Part shown: piece by piece, positions 32,510 through 40,666 of the stretch | How the letters are laid out: every line of letters begins with the position of its first letter | How positions within the stretch are numbered: position 1 is the stretch's first letter | Source: Paraburkholderia nodosa DSM 21604 | GTDB taxonomy: Bacteria > Pseudomonadota > Gammaproteobacteria > Burkholderiales > Burkholderiaceae | Direction of reading: 5' to 3' | DNA length: 64,000 nt | Assembly: GCF_000519185.1 (NCBI RefSeq) | Contig: NZ_JAFA01000011.1 | Span: forward strand, 124,001 to 188,000 | The notes under the pieces: generated by a model | Told to the model about the DNA's origin: nothing | Databases searched by the model: none | Seen by the model: only the letters and a program-made list of their open reading frames with translations | Position numbers and translations under genes: made by a program

Positions 32510-32829
32510 GGACCGGTTGAACGTGAGTCGAACGGGCATCGCGCGAGTCGCTCGAAGCATCGAACGGAAAATCGCACGAAACAAGGCGGCCCATTTTAGT
32601 GCATTGCTGCGTGGCGGGTCGGGCCTCGCTTCGAAGCGGTTTGACGATGCGCGGGCAAATGCATGTCGCGGCAAGCATTCACCAGTGCGCAAGATGCGTG
32701 CGCCGTTCGGGGCGCATCTTGCGTTTTTCGATGCACACCTGGCGTTTTCCAGCCCTTGCGCGTGGAATTGCGGCGCACCATCATGAGAATCGCACAGCCT
32801 GCAAATCTCGCGGGCGGGGAGAAGCGACC
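32510..32829. other. 320 bp divergent region with an orphan terminator
   Basis: It lies between nodI (leftward) and the universal stress protein gene (rightward). A complete plus-strand intrinsic terminator is present at 32689-32729, with no coding gene ending before it on that strand. No good promoter pair was found for a short transcript; TTGACG at 32642-32647 lacks a matching -10 box. Confidence 0.5.
32689..32729 (+). terminator. Intrinsic terminator with no upstream gene on its strand
   Basis: CGCAAGATGCG (32689-32699) pairs perfectly with CGCATCTTGCG (32714-32724), followed by TTTTT (32725-32729). It sits 101 bp before the stress-protein gene. It may end a small RNA or be an attenuator in the leader of that gene. 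Confidence 0.8.
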
Positions 32830-33300
32830 ATGGCGAGCTATAAAAAAATTCTGCTCTGTTACGACGGCTCGCGCGAAGGCCGCAAGGCACTGCGCTGCGG
32901 CGCCGACCTTGCGCTCGATCTGCAGGCCGAGACGCACCTGCTCTCGGTCGTCGACATGCGTTCGACGATCGCCCAGAGCGCCGGCCTGCTGACCGATGTG
33001 GCCTGCGGCCGCTTCGAGGAAACGGCGCGTGAGATTCTTCAGGAAGGCGTGGACTGGCTAACCGAGCGTGGCGTGCGCGCCCAGGGGCACTTCGCGTTCG
33101 GTCATCCGATCGATGAAATCGCGAATCTGGCCAACGAGCTGAATGCCGACCTCGTGGTGGTGGGCCACCGTTGCCGCACGGGGCTCTCGCGCTGGTGGAT
33201 GGGCGCGGGCAACACGCCGCTGCTCGACCGCGTATCGTGCAGCATTCTCGTGGCGTGCTCGTCGGCGGCTGAGGATAAGAAGCAGCAAGCCGCCGCGTAA
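32830..33300 (+). CDS. Universal stress protein (UspA family)
   Basis: The 156-residue cytosolic protein has the UspA alpha/beta fold: KKILLCYDGSREGRKALRCGADLAL start, then ADLVVVGHRCRTGLSRWWMGAGNTPLLDRVSCSILV. The ATP-binding pattern G-x2-G-x9-G-S/T is degenerate here (GHRC...GAGNTPLL), so nucleotide binding is uncertain. The C-terminus is a short Glu/Lys/Gln/Ala tail. It is preceded by an intrinsic terminator in its leader. It stands alone, convergent with the DUF2939-like gene. Confidence 0.93.
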   Translation: MASYKKILLCYDGSREGRKALRCGADLALDLQAETHLLSVVDMRSTIAQSAGLLTDVACGRFEETAREILQEGVDWLTERGVRAQGHFAFGHPIDEIANLANELNADLVVVGHRCRTGLSRWWMGAGNTPLLDRVSCSILVACSSAAEDKKQQAAA

Positions 33301-33307
33301 GGGATCA

Positions 33308-33340
33308 ACCAGGCCGGTTCGCACAGAACTGGCCTGGCTC
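33308..33340. terminator. Hairpin between convergent genes
   Basis: CCAGGCC...GGCCTGG, extended by GTT/AAC across a single mismatch, forms a stem between the stress-protein gene and the DUF2939-like gene. There is no T-run, so it is a probable bidirectional terminator. Confidence 0.5.
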
Positions 33341-33361
33341 CGCTGTCACTTCGGAACTGTC

Positions 33362-34042
33362 TTAGTTCGAGACGTTTCCTTCGTTTAGCTCGACTGCCGA
33401 GAGCTTCCACGAGAAGAGCCCGTGACGCTGCAGGATGGCGGCGTAGTGCTCGCCCGTACTGCCGCGGTCCCACGTGAGCGCGAACTCATTGAGGCCGCGA
33501 TAGCCGGCCGTGGTCACCGGCCGAGCCTCGGGCGCGGGGTTGCCGGATGCCGCCGGAGCAGGTGGCGCGGCGGGCGCGGGTGCCGATTGCGCCGGTTCTG
33601 TCGATGGCGCGCCGGATTCCGCTGGCGGCGGCGCGTGCGGCCGGTCGCCGGGCTTGCCCGTCGGCGGCATGCCATCGAGCAGGGCGGCCACGCCTTCCGG
33701 TGTGGCGTAAGCATCCACGAGCGGACTAATCAGCGCCGCGCCAATCACAGCGCCGAGGATCAGCAACGGATTGCTGCTGTGCTGCCCCTCGATACGCCGG
33801 TGCAGCATTTCACCAACCTGCTGCTTCAGGCTCAGGCGCAGCGCAGGGTAATCGACGTACTCGTTGAGCGCGACGGCGTCACGCGCGTCGGCGGCGGCTT
33901 TCATGTGTTTCACCGCGATATAGGGCGACGCATAGGCGTAGCCGATCGCGGCAACCACCATGGCGAGCGCAACCGTGATTGCGACCGGCTTTTTCCAGTT
34001 TTGGGTCTTACGCGGGGTCGAGAGAGATTCCGTCATCGGCAT
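33362..34042 (-). CDS. DUF2939-like membrane-anchored protein
   Basis: The 226-residue protein has a short cytosolic N-terminus, one membrane segment (about residues 19-40, ITVALAMVVAAIGYAYA) and a periplasmic part. The start of the periplasmic part (YIAVKHMKAAADARDAVALNEYVDYPALRLSLKQQV) is the DUF2939 hallmark. A Pro/Ala-rich linker (about 130-175) precedes a final conserved-looking domain ending in LFSWKLSAVEL. Function is unknown. GTG or ATG starts two codons apart (34042 and 34036) cannot be told apart. It is on the same strand as lexA but 90 bp beyond the next gene. Confidence 0.8.
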   Translation of the reverse strand: MPMTESLSTPRKTQNWKKPVAITVALAMVVAAIGYAYASPYIAVKHMKAAADARDAVALNEYVDYPALRLSLKQQVGEMLHRRIEGQHSSNPLLILGAVIGAALISPLVDAYATPEGVAALLDGMPPTGKPGDRPHAPPPAESGAPSTEPAQSAPAPAAPPAPAASGNPAPEARPVTTAGYRGLNEFALTWDRGSTGEHYAAILQRHGLFSWKLSAVELNEGNVSN

Positions 34043-34132
34043 AGGGCAAATCGTTTAAACACGGTGTTGACCGCAAACCAGGCCAAACGATCCCGCCCGT
34101 AACCTCTTCTCACATTTGAGCAGCGTTGCGGC

Positions 34133-34510
34133 TTACTTCGCGAGTGCACCGGGCAGGTCGCTGTGCTGCTCGGCGATGCAGCGGTCGATCGCGCGGCAAA
34201 CCGCGTCAACCGTGCCGACGAGGATCAGCCGCGACGGACCCTGATAGACGCGCACGGGCGCGCGGCGCATCGGCTGTTCGGTGTTGAGCGTGCTGTTGAG
34301 CGACACGCGCGCAAACGCTGGCTGGGCCGAGGGCAGCACCGGCAGGTCGGCCGTGCTGGCCGCCACCATCTCTGGCGAGTCTTCGAAGAGCGAGCCGCTC
34401 AGTGCGGTAGCCGAATCGCGGACTTCGCGGACCGCGCACGAGGCGATACCACGGAGATGGCGAAGACGGCCGAATTGGCGGAAGGGCAGCAAGCGGGCAA
34501 GACGTTCCAT
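34133..34510 (-). CDS. Hypothetical protein in the lexA operon
   Basis: The 125-residue protein has an Arg/Leu-rich N-terminus (MERLARLLPFRQFGRLRHL) and a C-terminal conserved-looking stretch VRVYQGPSRLILVGTVDAVCRAIDRC. GGAGAG lies just before ATG 34510. It starts 65 bp behind lexA on the same strand with no terminator between, so it is probably induced with lexA in the SOS response. In pseudomonads this place holds sulA, but I see no SulA motif. Function unknown; a division or repair role is only a suggestion from position. Confidence 0.75.
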   Translation of the reverse strand: MERLARLLPFRQFGRLRHLRGIASCAVREVRDSATALSGSLFEDSPEMVAASTADLPVLPSAQPAFARVSLNSTLNTEQPMRRAPVRVYQGPSRLILVGTVDAVCRAIDRCIAEQHSDLPGALAK

Positions 34511-34575
34511 GACTCTCTCCAGGTAGTGCGCAGAGGGTGCGCAAACAATGTGCAAACTGCGCGCAGACGGATTGC

Positions 34576-35226
34576 TCAGAATTCGGTGGGGCGGATCAGC
34601 CCGACCGCGATGCCTTCGAGCGCGAATTCCGCGCTGCCGGCCTCGACAAAAATATTGTCGTAATCGGGGTTCTCGGCGATCAGCTCGAGCCCGTTTGGAC
34701 GGCGCTTCAGGCGCTTCACGGTGACGTCGTCGCCAAGACGCGCCACGATGATCTGGCCGTCTTTCGCTTCGGCCTTCTTCTGCACGGCGAGCAGGTCGCC
34801 GTCGAGGATGCCGGCGTCGCGCATGGAAAGGCCGCGCACCTTCAAGAGGTAGTCGGGGCGGCTCGAGAAGAGCGCCGGGTCGCACATGTAGTTCTGCGAG
34901 ATGTGCTCCTGCGCGAGGATCGGGCTGCCCGCTGCGACACGGCCAACGAGCGGCAGCGAGAGCTGCATGATGCTCGCGTGCGGAAGCGTGAACTGATGCG
35001 GCAGGTCGTCGGGCCCCGGCATGAGGCGGATGCCGCGCGAGGCGCCCGCAGCCAGTTCGATCACGCCCTTGCGCGCCAGCGCGCGCAGATGCTCCTCCGC
35101 GGAGTTCGCCGAGCTGAAGCCGAGTTCCGCCGCGATCTCGGCGCGCGTGGGCGGGAAGCCTGTGCGCTCGATGGCCCGGCGAACCAGATCGAAAACCTGC
35201 TGCTGTCGTGCGGTGAGTTTGGTCAT
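34576..35226 (-). CDS. lexA: SOS-response repressor LexA
   Basis: LexA represses DNA-damage genes and cleaves itself when RecA filaments form. The 216-residue protein has a winged helix (about residues 1-68), cleavage site Ala99-Gly100 (GRVAAGSP), catalytic Ser134 (RGLSMRDAG) and Lys171 (VTVKRL). The start at 35226 gives MTKLTARQQQVFDL, the normal beginning. Two perfect LexA boxes lie 8 and 28 bp upstream, showing autoregulation. The next gene on the strand is the unknown at 34133. Confidence 0.98.
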   Translation of the reverse strand: MTKLTARQQQVFDLVRRAIERTGFPPTRAEIAAELGFSSANSAEEHLRALARKGVIELAAGASRGIRLMPGPDDLPHQFTLPHASIMQLSLPLVGRVAAGSPILAQEHISQNYMCDPALFSSRPDYLLKVRGLSMRDAGILDGDLLAVQKKAEAKDGQIIVARLGDDVTVKRLKRRPNGLELIAENPDYDNIFVEAGSAEFALEGIAVGLIRPTEF

Positions 35227-35233
35227 GGCGCCA

Positions 35234-35269
35234 CTGTATGTTTGAACAGGTAACTGTATTTTTATACAG
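35234..35269 (-). promoter_or_regulatory. Two tandem LexA (SOS) boxes
   Basis: CTGT-N8-ACAG occurs at 35234-35249 (CTGTATGTTTGAACAG) and 35254-35269 (CTGTATTTTTATACAG). Their centres are 20 bp apart, about two helical turns. Both match the gammaproteobacterial/betaproteobacterial consensus. Confidence 0.95.
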
Positions 35270-35397
35270 TACTCGCCACTTTTCAAGTGTTACTTGAAGT
35301 TCGTCGACTGGGCGTTGCCATCAGGCCGCTTTCCCGTGTTTGCGCGGATGAAATCGCGCTCCAGCAGCGACTTCCTCTGTCCTTACCACTTTTGCGT

Positions 35398-35427
35398 ATT
35401 AAAAAATGAAAAAACATCATTTTTAAT
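35398..35427. promoter_or_regulatory. AT-rich inverted repeat upstream of sbp
   Basis: ATTAAAAAATGA and TCATTTTTAAT flank a short A-rich spacer, 91 bp before the sbp ATG. Strongly A/T in a GC-rich genome, it fits a CysB-type activator site or the promoter of sbp; CysB sites have weak consensus, so this is inference. Confidence 0.4.
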
Positions 35428-35518
35428 AATGTAAGCAGATCGCTAGACTGGCCTCCATCGTTCGCTGCACTTCACTAATGGGCGCAAACGAGCACACACG
35501 AGAACGGAGAACAGAAAG

Positions 35519-36577
35519 ATGGGCACGACACATACGGGGCGCGCGGGCTGGCTGAAAACACTGGCGGCAAAACTGGTTATCGGCGTTGCGCCGCTCGTCG
35601 GCGTCGCGACGATGGCGGCCATGGCGCCGGTGGCCGCTCACGCGGATACATCGCTGCTCAACGTCTCCTACGATCCGACGCGCGAGCTGTACCAGGACAT
35701 CAACGAAGCCTTCATCAAGCAGTGGAAGGCGAAGACGGGCGAAACGCTCACCATCAAGCAGTCGCATGGCGGCTCGGGCGCACAGGCGCGCTCGGTGCTC
35801 GACGGCCTGCAAGCCGACGTCGTGACGCTCGCGCTGGCATGGGACATCGACGCGCTCGCCAACAAGGGCATCGTCGCGAAGGACTGGCAAAAGCGCCTGC
35901 CCGACAACGCGTCGCCGTACACGTCGACCATCGTGTTCCTCGTACGCAAGGGCAACCCCAAGCACATCAAGGACTGGGACGATCTGACCAAACCGGGCGT
36001 CTCGATCGTCACGCCGAATCCGAAGACCTCGGGCGGCGCGCGCTGGAACTATCTCGCGGCGTGGGCGTATGCGCTGCACCAGCCGGGCGGCAACGAGCAG
36101 AAGGCGAAGGACTTCGTCTCGAAGCTCTACAAGAACGCGGGCGTGCTCGACTCGGGCGCGCGAGGCGCCACGACGAGCTTCGTACAGCGCGGCATCGGCG
36201 ATGTGCTGATTGCATGGGAGAACGAAGCATTTCTCTCGCTCAAGGAATTCGGCCCGGACAAGTTCGAGATCGTCGTGCCTTCGGTGAGCATTCTGGCTGA
36301 GCCGCCGGTGGCCGTGGTGGACAAGGTCGTCGACAAGAAGGGCACGCGCAAGGAGGCCGAGGCCTACCTGCAGTTCCTCTATAGCGAAGAGGGCCAGGAG
36401 ATCGCCGCGAAGAACTTCTACCGTCCGCGTTCGGACAAGGTCCCCGCGGCGCTCACGGCGAAGTTTCCGAAGCTGAAGCTCTACACGGTCGACGACACGT
36501 TCGGCGGCTGGCCCAACGCGCAGAAGACGCATTTCGCGGATGGCGGCGTGTTCGATTCGATCTATCAGCCGCAGTAA
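35519..36577 (+). CDS. sbp: Sulfate ABC transporter periplasmic binding protein
   Basis: The 352-residue protein has a long N-terminal signal region (hydrophobic core about residues 18-38, probable cleavage after AHA near 41). SLLNVSYDPTRELYQDINEAF and the GGSGAQARSVLDGL, VTPNPKTSGGARWNY and AVVDKVVDKKGTR elements are the sulfate/thiosulfate binder hallmarks. It delivers sulfate to CysT/CysW/CysA. The start at 35519 follows GGAGAACAG. A hairpin with T-run behind it probably sets a high binder-to-permease ratio. Confidence 0.96.
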   Translation: MGTTHTGRAGWLKTLAAKLVIGVAPLVGVATMAAMAPVAAHADTSLLNVSYDPTRELYQDINEAFIKQWKAKTGETLTIKQSHGGSGAQARSVLDGLQADVVTLALAWDIDALANKGIVAKDWQKRLPDNASPYTSTIVFLVRKGNPKHIKDWDDLTKPGVSIVTPNPKTSGGARWNYLAAWAYALHQPGGNEQKAKDFVSKLYKNAGVLDSGARGATTSFVQRGIGDVLIAWENEAFLSLKEFGPDKFEIVVPSVSILAEPPVAVVDKVVDKKGTRKEAEAYLQFLYSEEGQEIAAKNFYRPRSDKVPAALTAKFPKLKLYTVDDTFGGWPNAQKTHFADGGVFDSIYQPQ

Positions 36578-36627
36578 AGCTGTCAAGTAGCAAGCGGTCC
36601 GCGTAGCGACGTGACCGCATAACAATG

Positions 36628-36652
36628 AAGCGCGCCTACGGGCGCGCTTTTC
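36628..36652 (+). terminator. Partial terminator between sbp and cysT
   Basis: AAGCGCGCC (36628-36636) and GGCGCGCTT (36641-36649) form a 9 bp stem with a 4 nt loop and a short T-run (36648-36651). Readthrough would feed cysTWA at a lower level than sbp. Confidence 0.7.
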
Positions 36653-36702
36653 GGCGCCGCTTTGCATACAGGAAGCGCGCAACCCATGTCTGGATGATGA
36701 GC

Positions 36703-37602
36703 ATGACCACGTTTAGATTCCGCAAGCCTAGTGCGCTGCCCGGATTCGGTTTGACGCTTGGCATCACCGTGGCTTACCTGAGCCTCGTGGTGCTCATTCC
36801 GCTCGCCGCCACCTTTCTCAAGACGGCGACACTCGACTGGAACCAGTTCGTGCGCGCAGTGTGGTCGCCGCGCGTGATCGCGTCGTACCGGCTCACGTTC
36901 ACCGCCGCGCTCGGCGCGGCGGTGATCAATGCCGTATTCGGCTTCCTGCTCGCGTGGGTGCTGGTGCGCTATACGTTCCCGTTCAAACGGGTGATCGATG
37001 CGCTCGTCGATCTGCCGTTCGCGCTGCCGACTTCCGTGGCGGGCATTTCGCTCGCCGCCGTGTATGCGGGCAATGGCTGGATCGGCCAGTTCCTGCAGCC
37101 GCTCGGTCTCAAGATCGCCTTCACGCCGCTCGGCGTGCTCGTGGCGCTGACCTTCATCGGCTTGCCGTTCGTCGTGCGCACGGTGCAGCCCGTACTCGAG
37201 GACTTCGAGCGCGAACAGGAAGAGGCCGCCGCGTGCCTCGGCGCCTCGCGCTGGCTCACGTTCCGCCGTGTCGTGCTGCCCGCCGTGCTGCCGGCGCTCC
37301 TCACCGGCTTCGCACTCGCATTCGCGCGCGCGCTGGGCGAGTACGGCTCGGTCATCTTCATCGCCGGCAACGTGCCGATGAAGTCGGAGATCACGTCGCT
37401 GCTCATCATCACGAAGCTCGAACAATACGACTACGCGGGCGCAACGGCGCTCGCCGTGATGATGCTCTGCGTGTCGTTCGTCATGTTGCTCCTCATCAAT
37501 TCGCTGCAGTGGTATTTGCAACGCCGCACGAGCCGGGGTGTCTCGGCAGGCAGCGCGCCGAATGCCGTGGTGGGCGCAACCGTCGCGGGAGGTGCGCAAT
37601 GA
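36703..37602 (+). CDS. cysT: Sulfate ABC transporter permease CysT
   Basis: This 299-residue inner-membrane protein has about six membrane segments. ALPTSVAGISLAAVYAGNGWIG and the EAA loop AAACLGASRWLTFRRVVLPAVLPA (given here by its core residues) are typical of CysT. It forms the channel with CysW. The ATG at 36703 (MTTFRFRKPSALPGFG) is the usual beginning; two earlier ATGs (36694, 36697) are possible. Its stop overlaps the cysW start by 4 bp (ATGA). Confidence 0.95.
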   Translation: MTTFRFRKPSALPGFGLTLGITVAYLSLVVLIPLAATFLKTATLDWNQFVRAVWSPRVIASYRLTFTAALGAAVINAVFGFLLAWVLVRYTFPFKRVIDALVDLPFALPTSVAGISLAAVYAGNGWIGQFLQPLGLKIAFTPLGVLVALTFIGLPFVVRTVQPVLEDFEREQEEAAACLGASRWLTFRRVVLPAVLPALLTGFALAFARALGEYGSVIFIAGNVPMKSEITSLLIITKLEQYDYAGATALAVMMLCVSFVMLLLINSLQWYLQRRTSRGVSAGSAPNAVVGATVAGGAQ

Positions 37603-38567
37603 GCACGCTGCCGCAACAACGAAGCACTCGCCGGCCGGACCCGGTCACCGAAGCAGCGTGGGTGCGCTGGCTCCTGACCGGCATCGCGCTCGCGTTTCTC
37701 GCGCTGTTTCTCGTGGTGCCGCTCGTCGCCGTGTTCTTGCAGGCGCTGTCGAAGGGCATTGGCTTCTACTTCACGTCGCTCGTCGATCCCGACGCGCTCG
37801 CCGCGATCAAGCTCACGCTCATCACCGCGGCGATCGCGGTGCCGTTGAATCTGGCCTTCGGCCTCGCGGCTTCATGGGCGATCGCGAAGTTCGAGTTTCG
37901 CGGCAAGGCGCTGCTCACCACGCTGATCGACCTGCCGTTTTCGGTTTCGCCCGTGATTTCGGGGCTCATCTACGTGCTGCTGTTCGGCGCGCAGGGCTGG
38001 CTCGGGCCGTGGCTCGAAGACCACAACGTGCAGATCATCTTCGCCGTGCCGGGCATCGTGCTTGCCACGATCTTCGTGACGTTCCCGTTCGTCGCACGCG
38101 AGCTGATTCCGCTGATGCAGGCGCAGGGCAACGACGAAGAAGAGGCCGCCCACGTGCTGGGCGCATCGGGCTGGCAGATGTTTCGCCGCGTGACGCTGCC
38201 CAATATCCGCTGGGGTTTGCTGTACGGCGTGATTCTCTGCAACGCGCGCGCCATGGGCGAGTTCGGCGCGGTTTCGGTGGTGTCGGGCCATATTCGCGGC
38301 CAGACCGACACGATGCCGCTGCACGTCGAGATCCTTTACAACGAGTACAACTTCGCGGCGGCGTTTGCCGTGGCATCGCTGCTCGCGTTGCTCGCGCTCG
38401 TCACGCTCGGCCTGAAGCTGCTCGCGGAGCGCCGCCTTTCGTCGGAACTGCGCGGCGCGGATGAGATTCCCGCCTATGCGGGCCCGCAGCCCGTGGCCGT
38501 GCAACATGTTTCACAACACGCAGCGCCTCGCGCCGTGCGCCAACCGATTCAAGTAGGGGAGCAGTAA
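37599..38567 (+). CDS. cysW: Sulfate ABC transporter permease CysW
   Basis: This 322-residue inner-membrane protein has about six membrane segments, with LPFSVSPVISGLIYVLLFG and the EAA loop EEAAHVLGASGWQMFRRVTLP as CysW hallmarks. The C-terminal about 40 residues (Pro/Gln/Val-rich, after the last membrane segment) extend beyond E. coli CysW. It overlaps cysT by 4 bp; cysA starts 3 bp after its stop. Confidence 0.95.
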   Translation: MSTLPQQRSTRRPDPVTEAAWVRWLLTGIALAFLALFLVVPLVAVFLQALSKGIGFYFTSLVDPDALAAIKLTLITAAIAVPLNLAFGLAASWAIAKFEFRGKALLTTLIDLPFSVSPVISGLIYVLLFGAQGWLGPWLEDHNVQIIFAVPGIVLATIFVTFPFVARELIPLMQAQGNDEEEAAHVLGASGWQMFRRVTLPNIRWGLLYGVILCNARAMGEFGAVSVVSGHIRGQTDTMPLHVEILYNEYNFAAAFAVASLLALLALVTLGLKLLAERRLSSELRGADEIPAYAGPQPVAVQHVSQHAAPRAVRQPIQVGEQ

Positions 38568-38569
38568 AC

Positions 38570-39628
38570 ATGGGCATCACCGTCAGCAATCTGCACAAGC
38601 GCTTCGGCGACTTCACCGCCCTCGACAACGTCTCGCTCGACTTTCCGCCCGGCGAACTGGTTGCGCTGCTCGGACCTTCCGGTTGTGGCAAGACCACGCT
38701 GCTGCGCGTGATCGCGGGCCTAGAATACGCCGACGCGGGCCAGGTCGTGCTGCAAGGCCAGGACGTGGGTGAGGTGGGCGCGCGTGAGCGCCAGGTGGGC
38801 TTCGTGTTCCAGCATTACGCGTTGTTCCGCCACATGACGGTGTTCGAGAACGTGGCGTTCGGCCTGCGCGTGAAGCCGCGCAGCGAGCGGCCCTCGGAGG
38901 CCGTGATTCGCGAGAAGGTGCATGAGCTGCTCAAGCTCGTGCAGCTCGACTGGCTCGCGCAGCGCTATCCGTCCGAGCTTTCGGGCGGCCAGCGTCAGCG
39001 CATCGCGCTTGCGCGCGCGCTCGCCGTGGAGCCGAAGGTGCTGCTGCTCGACGAACCGTTCGGCGCGCTCGACGCCAAGGTGCGCAAGGAGCTGCGCTCG
39101 TGGCTGCGCCGCCTGCACGACGACCTCCACATCTCGACCATCTTCGTCACGCATGACCAGGAGGAGGCGCTCGAGGTAGCCGATCGCATCGTCGTGATGA
39201 ATCATGGTCACGTGGAGCAGGTGGGCAGCCCGCAGGACGTCTATGATCATCCGCAGACGGCCTTCGTCTACGAATTCCTCGGCGCCGCGAACCGGCTGCG
39301 CGGCTGCGTGGATGCGCGTGGTTTCGTCGCTGAGGGCGCGGCGCAGCCGATCTCGGTGCACGCGAGCTTCGAAGGCCCGGCGCTCGCCTACGTGCGGCCG
39401 CACGACCTAGTGCTGCACCGCGAAGCGAGCGATCATCGCGACGGCATCGTGGTCGACGTGCGCCGCGTGGTGACGCTGGGCGGCTCGGTGCGCGTGGAGC
39501 TGGAAAGCCGCACGGGCGGCGCGCTCGAAGCCGAACTCGACCGCGGGTCGTGGCGCGCGCTGGGGCTCACGGTGGGCGAGGGCGTGACGGCGGTGCCGCG
39601 CGGGCTGCGCGTATTTCCGGCGCAATGA
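38570..39628 (+). CDS. cysA: Sulfate/thiosulfate ABC transporter ATP-binding protein
   Basis: The 352-residue ATPase has Walker A GPSGCGKTTLLR (about residues 35-46), Q-loop VFQHYALFRHMTVFENVAFGL, signature LSGGQRQR, Walker B VLLLDEPFGALD, H-loop VTHDQEEALEVADRI, and a C-terminal TOBE-like regulatory region. Inducer exclusion or sulfur sensing through that region is known for relatives. It completes the sbp-cysTWA importer. cysB follows after 61 bp. Confidence 0.96.
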   Translation: MGITVSNLHKRFGDFTALDNVSLDFPPGELVALLGPSGCGKTTLLRVIAGLEYADAGQVVLQGQDVGEVGARERQVGFVFQHYALFRHMTVFENVAFGLRVKPRSERPSEAVIREKVHELLKLVQLDWLAQRYPSELSGGQRQRIALARALAVEPKVLLLDEPFGALDAKVRKELRSWLRRLHDDLHISTIFVTHDQEEALEVADRIVVMNHGHVEQVGSPQDVYDHPQTAFVYEFLGAANRLRGCVDARGFVAEGAAQPISVHASFEGPALAYVRPHDLVLHREASDHRDGIVVDVRRVVTLGGSVRVELESRTGGALEAELDRGSWRALGLTVGEGVTAVPRGLRVFPAQ

Positions 39629-39689
39629 GCGTTACAGTGCTCACATCGAGAAAAACGAATAATCGGTCAGCAGTCCCGGAGAGAAGACC

Positions 39690-40616
39690 ATGAATTTTCA
39701 GCAGTTGCGTTTCGTGCGCGAAGCCGTGCGGCAGAACATGAACCTGACCGAAGTGGCGAACGTGCTGTATACATCGCAGTCGGGCGTCTCCAAGCAGATC
39801 AAGGATCTCGAAGACGAACTGGGCGTGGATATTTTCATTCGCCGCGGCAAGCGCTTGACCGGCCTCACGGAGCCGGGCAAGGCCGTTCATCAGCTGATCG
39901 AGCGCATGCTGCTCGACGCCGAGAACCTGCGCCGCGTGGCGCGCCAGTTTGCCGACCAGGACAGCGGTCACCTCGTGGTCGCGACGACGCACACGCAGGC
40001 GCGTTACGCGCTGCCGAAGGTCGTGCACCAGTTTCGCGAAGTGTTTCCGAAAGTCCACCTCGCGCTGCGCCAGGGCAATCCGCAGCAGATCGCGCAGATG
40101 ATCATCAACGGCGAGGCCGACCTCGGCATCTCGACCGAGGCGCTCGACCGCTTCCCCGATATCGTCACGTTTCCGTGCTACTCGTGGCATCACGTGGTGG
40201 TCGTGCCGAAGGCGCATCCGCTCGTGGGCCGCGAGAATCTCACGCTCGAAGATGTGGCCGAGTATCCGGTCATCACCTACGACCAGGACTTCACGGGCCG
40301 CTCGCATATCGACCAGGCGTTCGCGAAAGCGAGCGTGGTGCCCGACGTGGTGCTGACCGCCATCGACGCGGACGTGATCAAGACCTACGTCGAACTCGGC
40401 ATGGGCGTGGGCATCGTCGCGGCGATGGCCTACGACCCGAAGCGCGACAGCGAACTCGTCGCGCTCGACACGGAGCATCTCTTCGATGCGAGCACGACGC
40501 GAGTGGGCCTGCGCAAGGGCGCGTTCCTGCGCCAGTACGCATACCGGCTCATCGAAATGTTCGCGCCGCAGCTCACCGAGCAGCAGATCGCGAGCCAGCT
40601 GCGCGAGGCAACCTGA
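39690..40616 (+). CDS. cysB: CysB-type LysR-family regulator of sulfur genes
   Basis: The 308-residue protein starts MNFQQLRFVREAVRQNMNLTEVANVLYTSQSGVS (cited by its ends), the unmistakable CysB/Cbl helix-turn-helix. The ligand domain has VATTHTQARYALP (residues about 93-105), the sulfate or N-acetylserine pocket region. It would activate sulfate and sulfonate uptake under sulfur limitation. Cbl paralogues look alike, so cysB versus cbl is not settled. It lies at the end of the sbp-cysTWA run with GGAGAGAAG before its ATG. Confidence 0.92.
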   Translation: MNFQQLRFVREAVRQNMNLTEVANVLYTSQSGVSKQIKDLEDELGVDIFIRRGKRLTGLTEPGKAVHQLIERMLLDAENLRRVARQFADQDSGHLVVATTHTQARYALPKVVHQFREVFPKVHLALRQGNPQQIAQMIINGEADLGISTEALDRFPDIVTFPCYSWHHVVVVPKAHPLVGRENLTLEDVAEYPVITYDQDFTGRSHIDQAFAKASVVPDVVLTAIDADVIKTYVELGMGVGIVAAMAYDPKRDSELVALDTEHLFDASTTRVGLRKGAFLRQYAYRLIEMFAPQLTEQQIASQLREAT

Positions 40617-40666
40617 AAGGCGGGCTGATTTTCCCGGCGGGCGGCGGATCGCTTAAAATCGGCGCC

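Noticed and set aside
34133..34510. Naming the gene after lexA sulA
   Set aside because: Position alone is suggestive, but no SulA sequence feature is visible.
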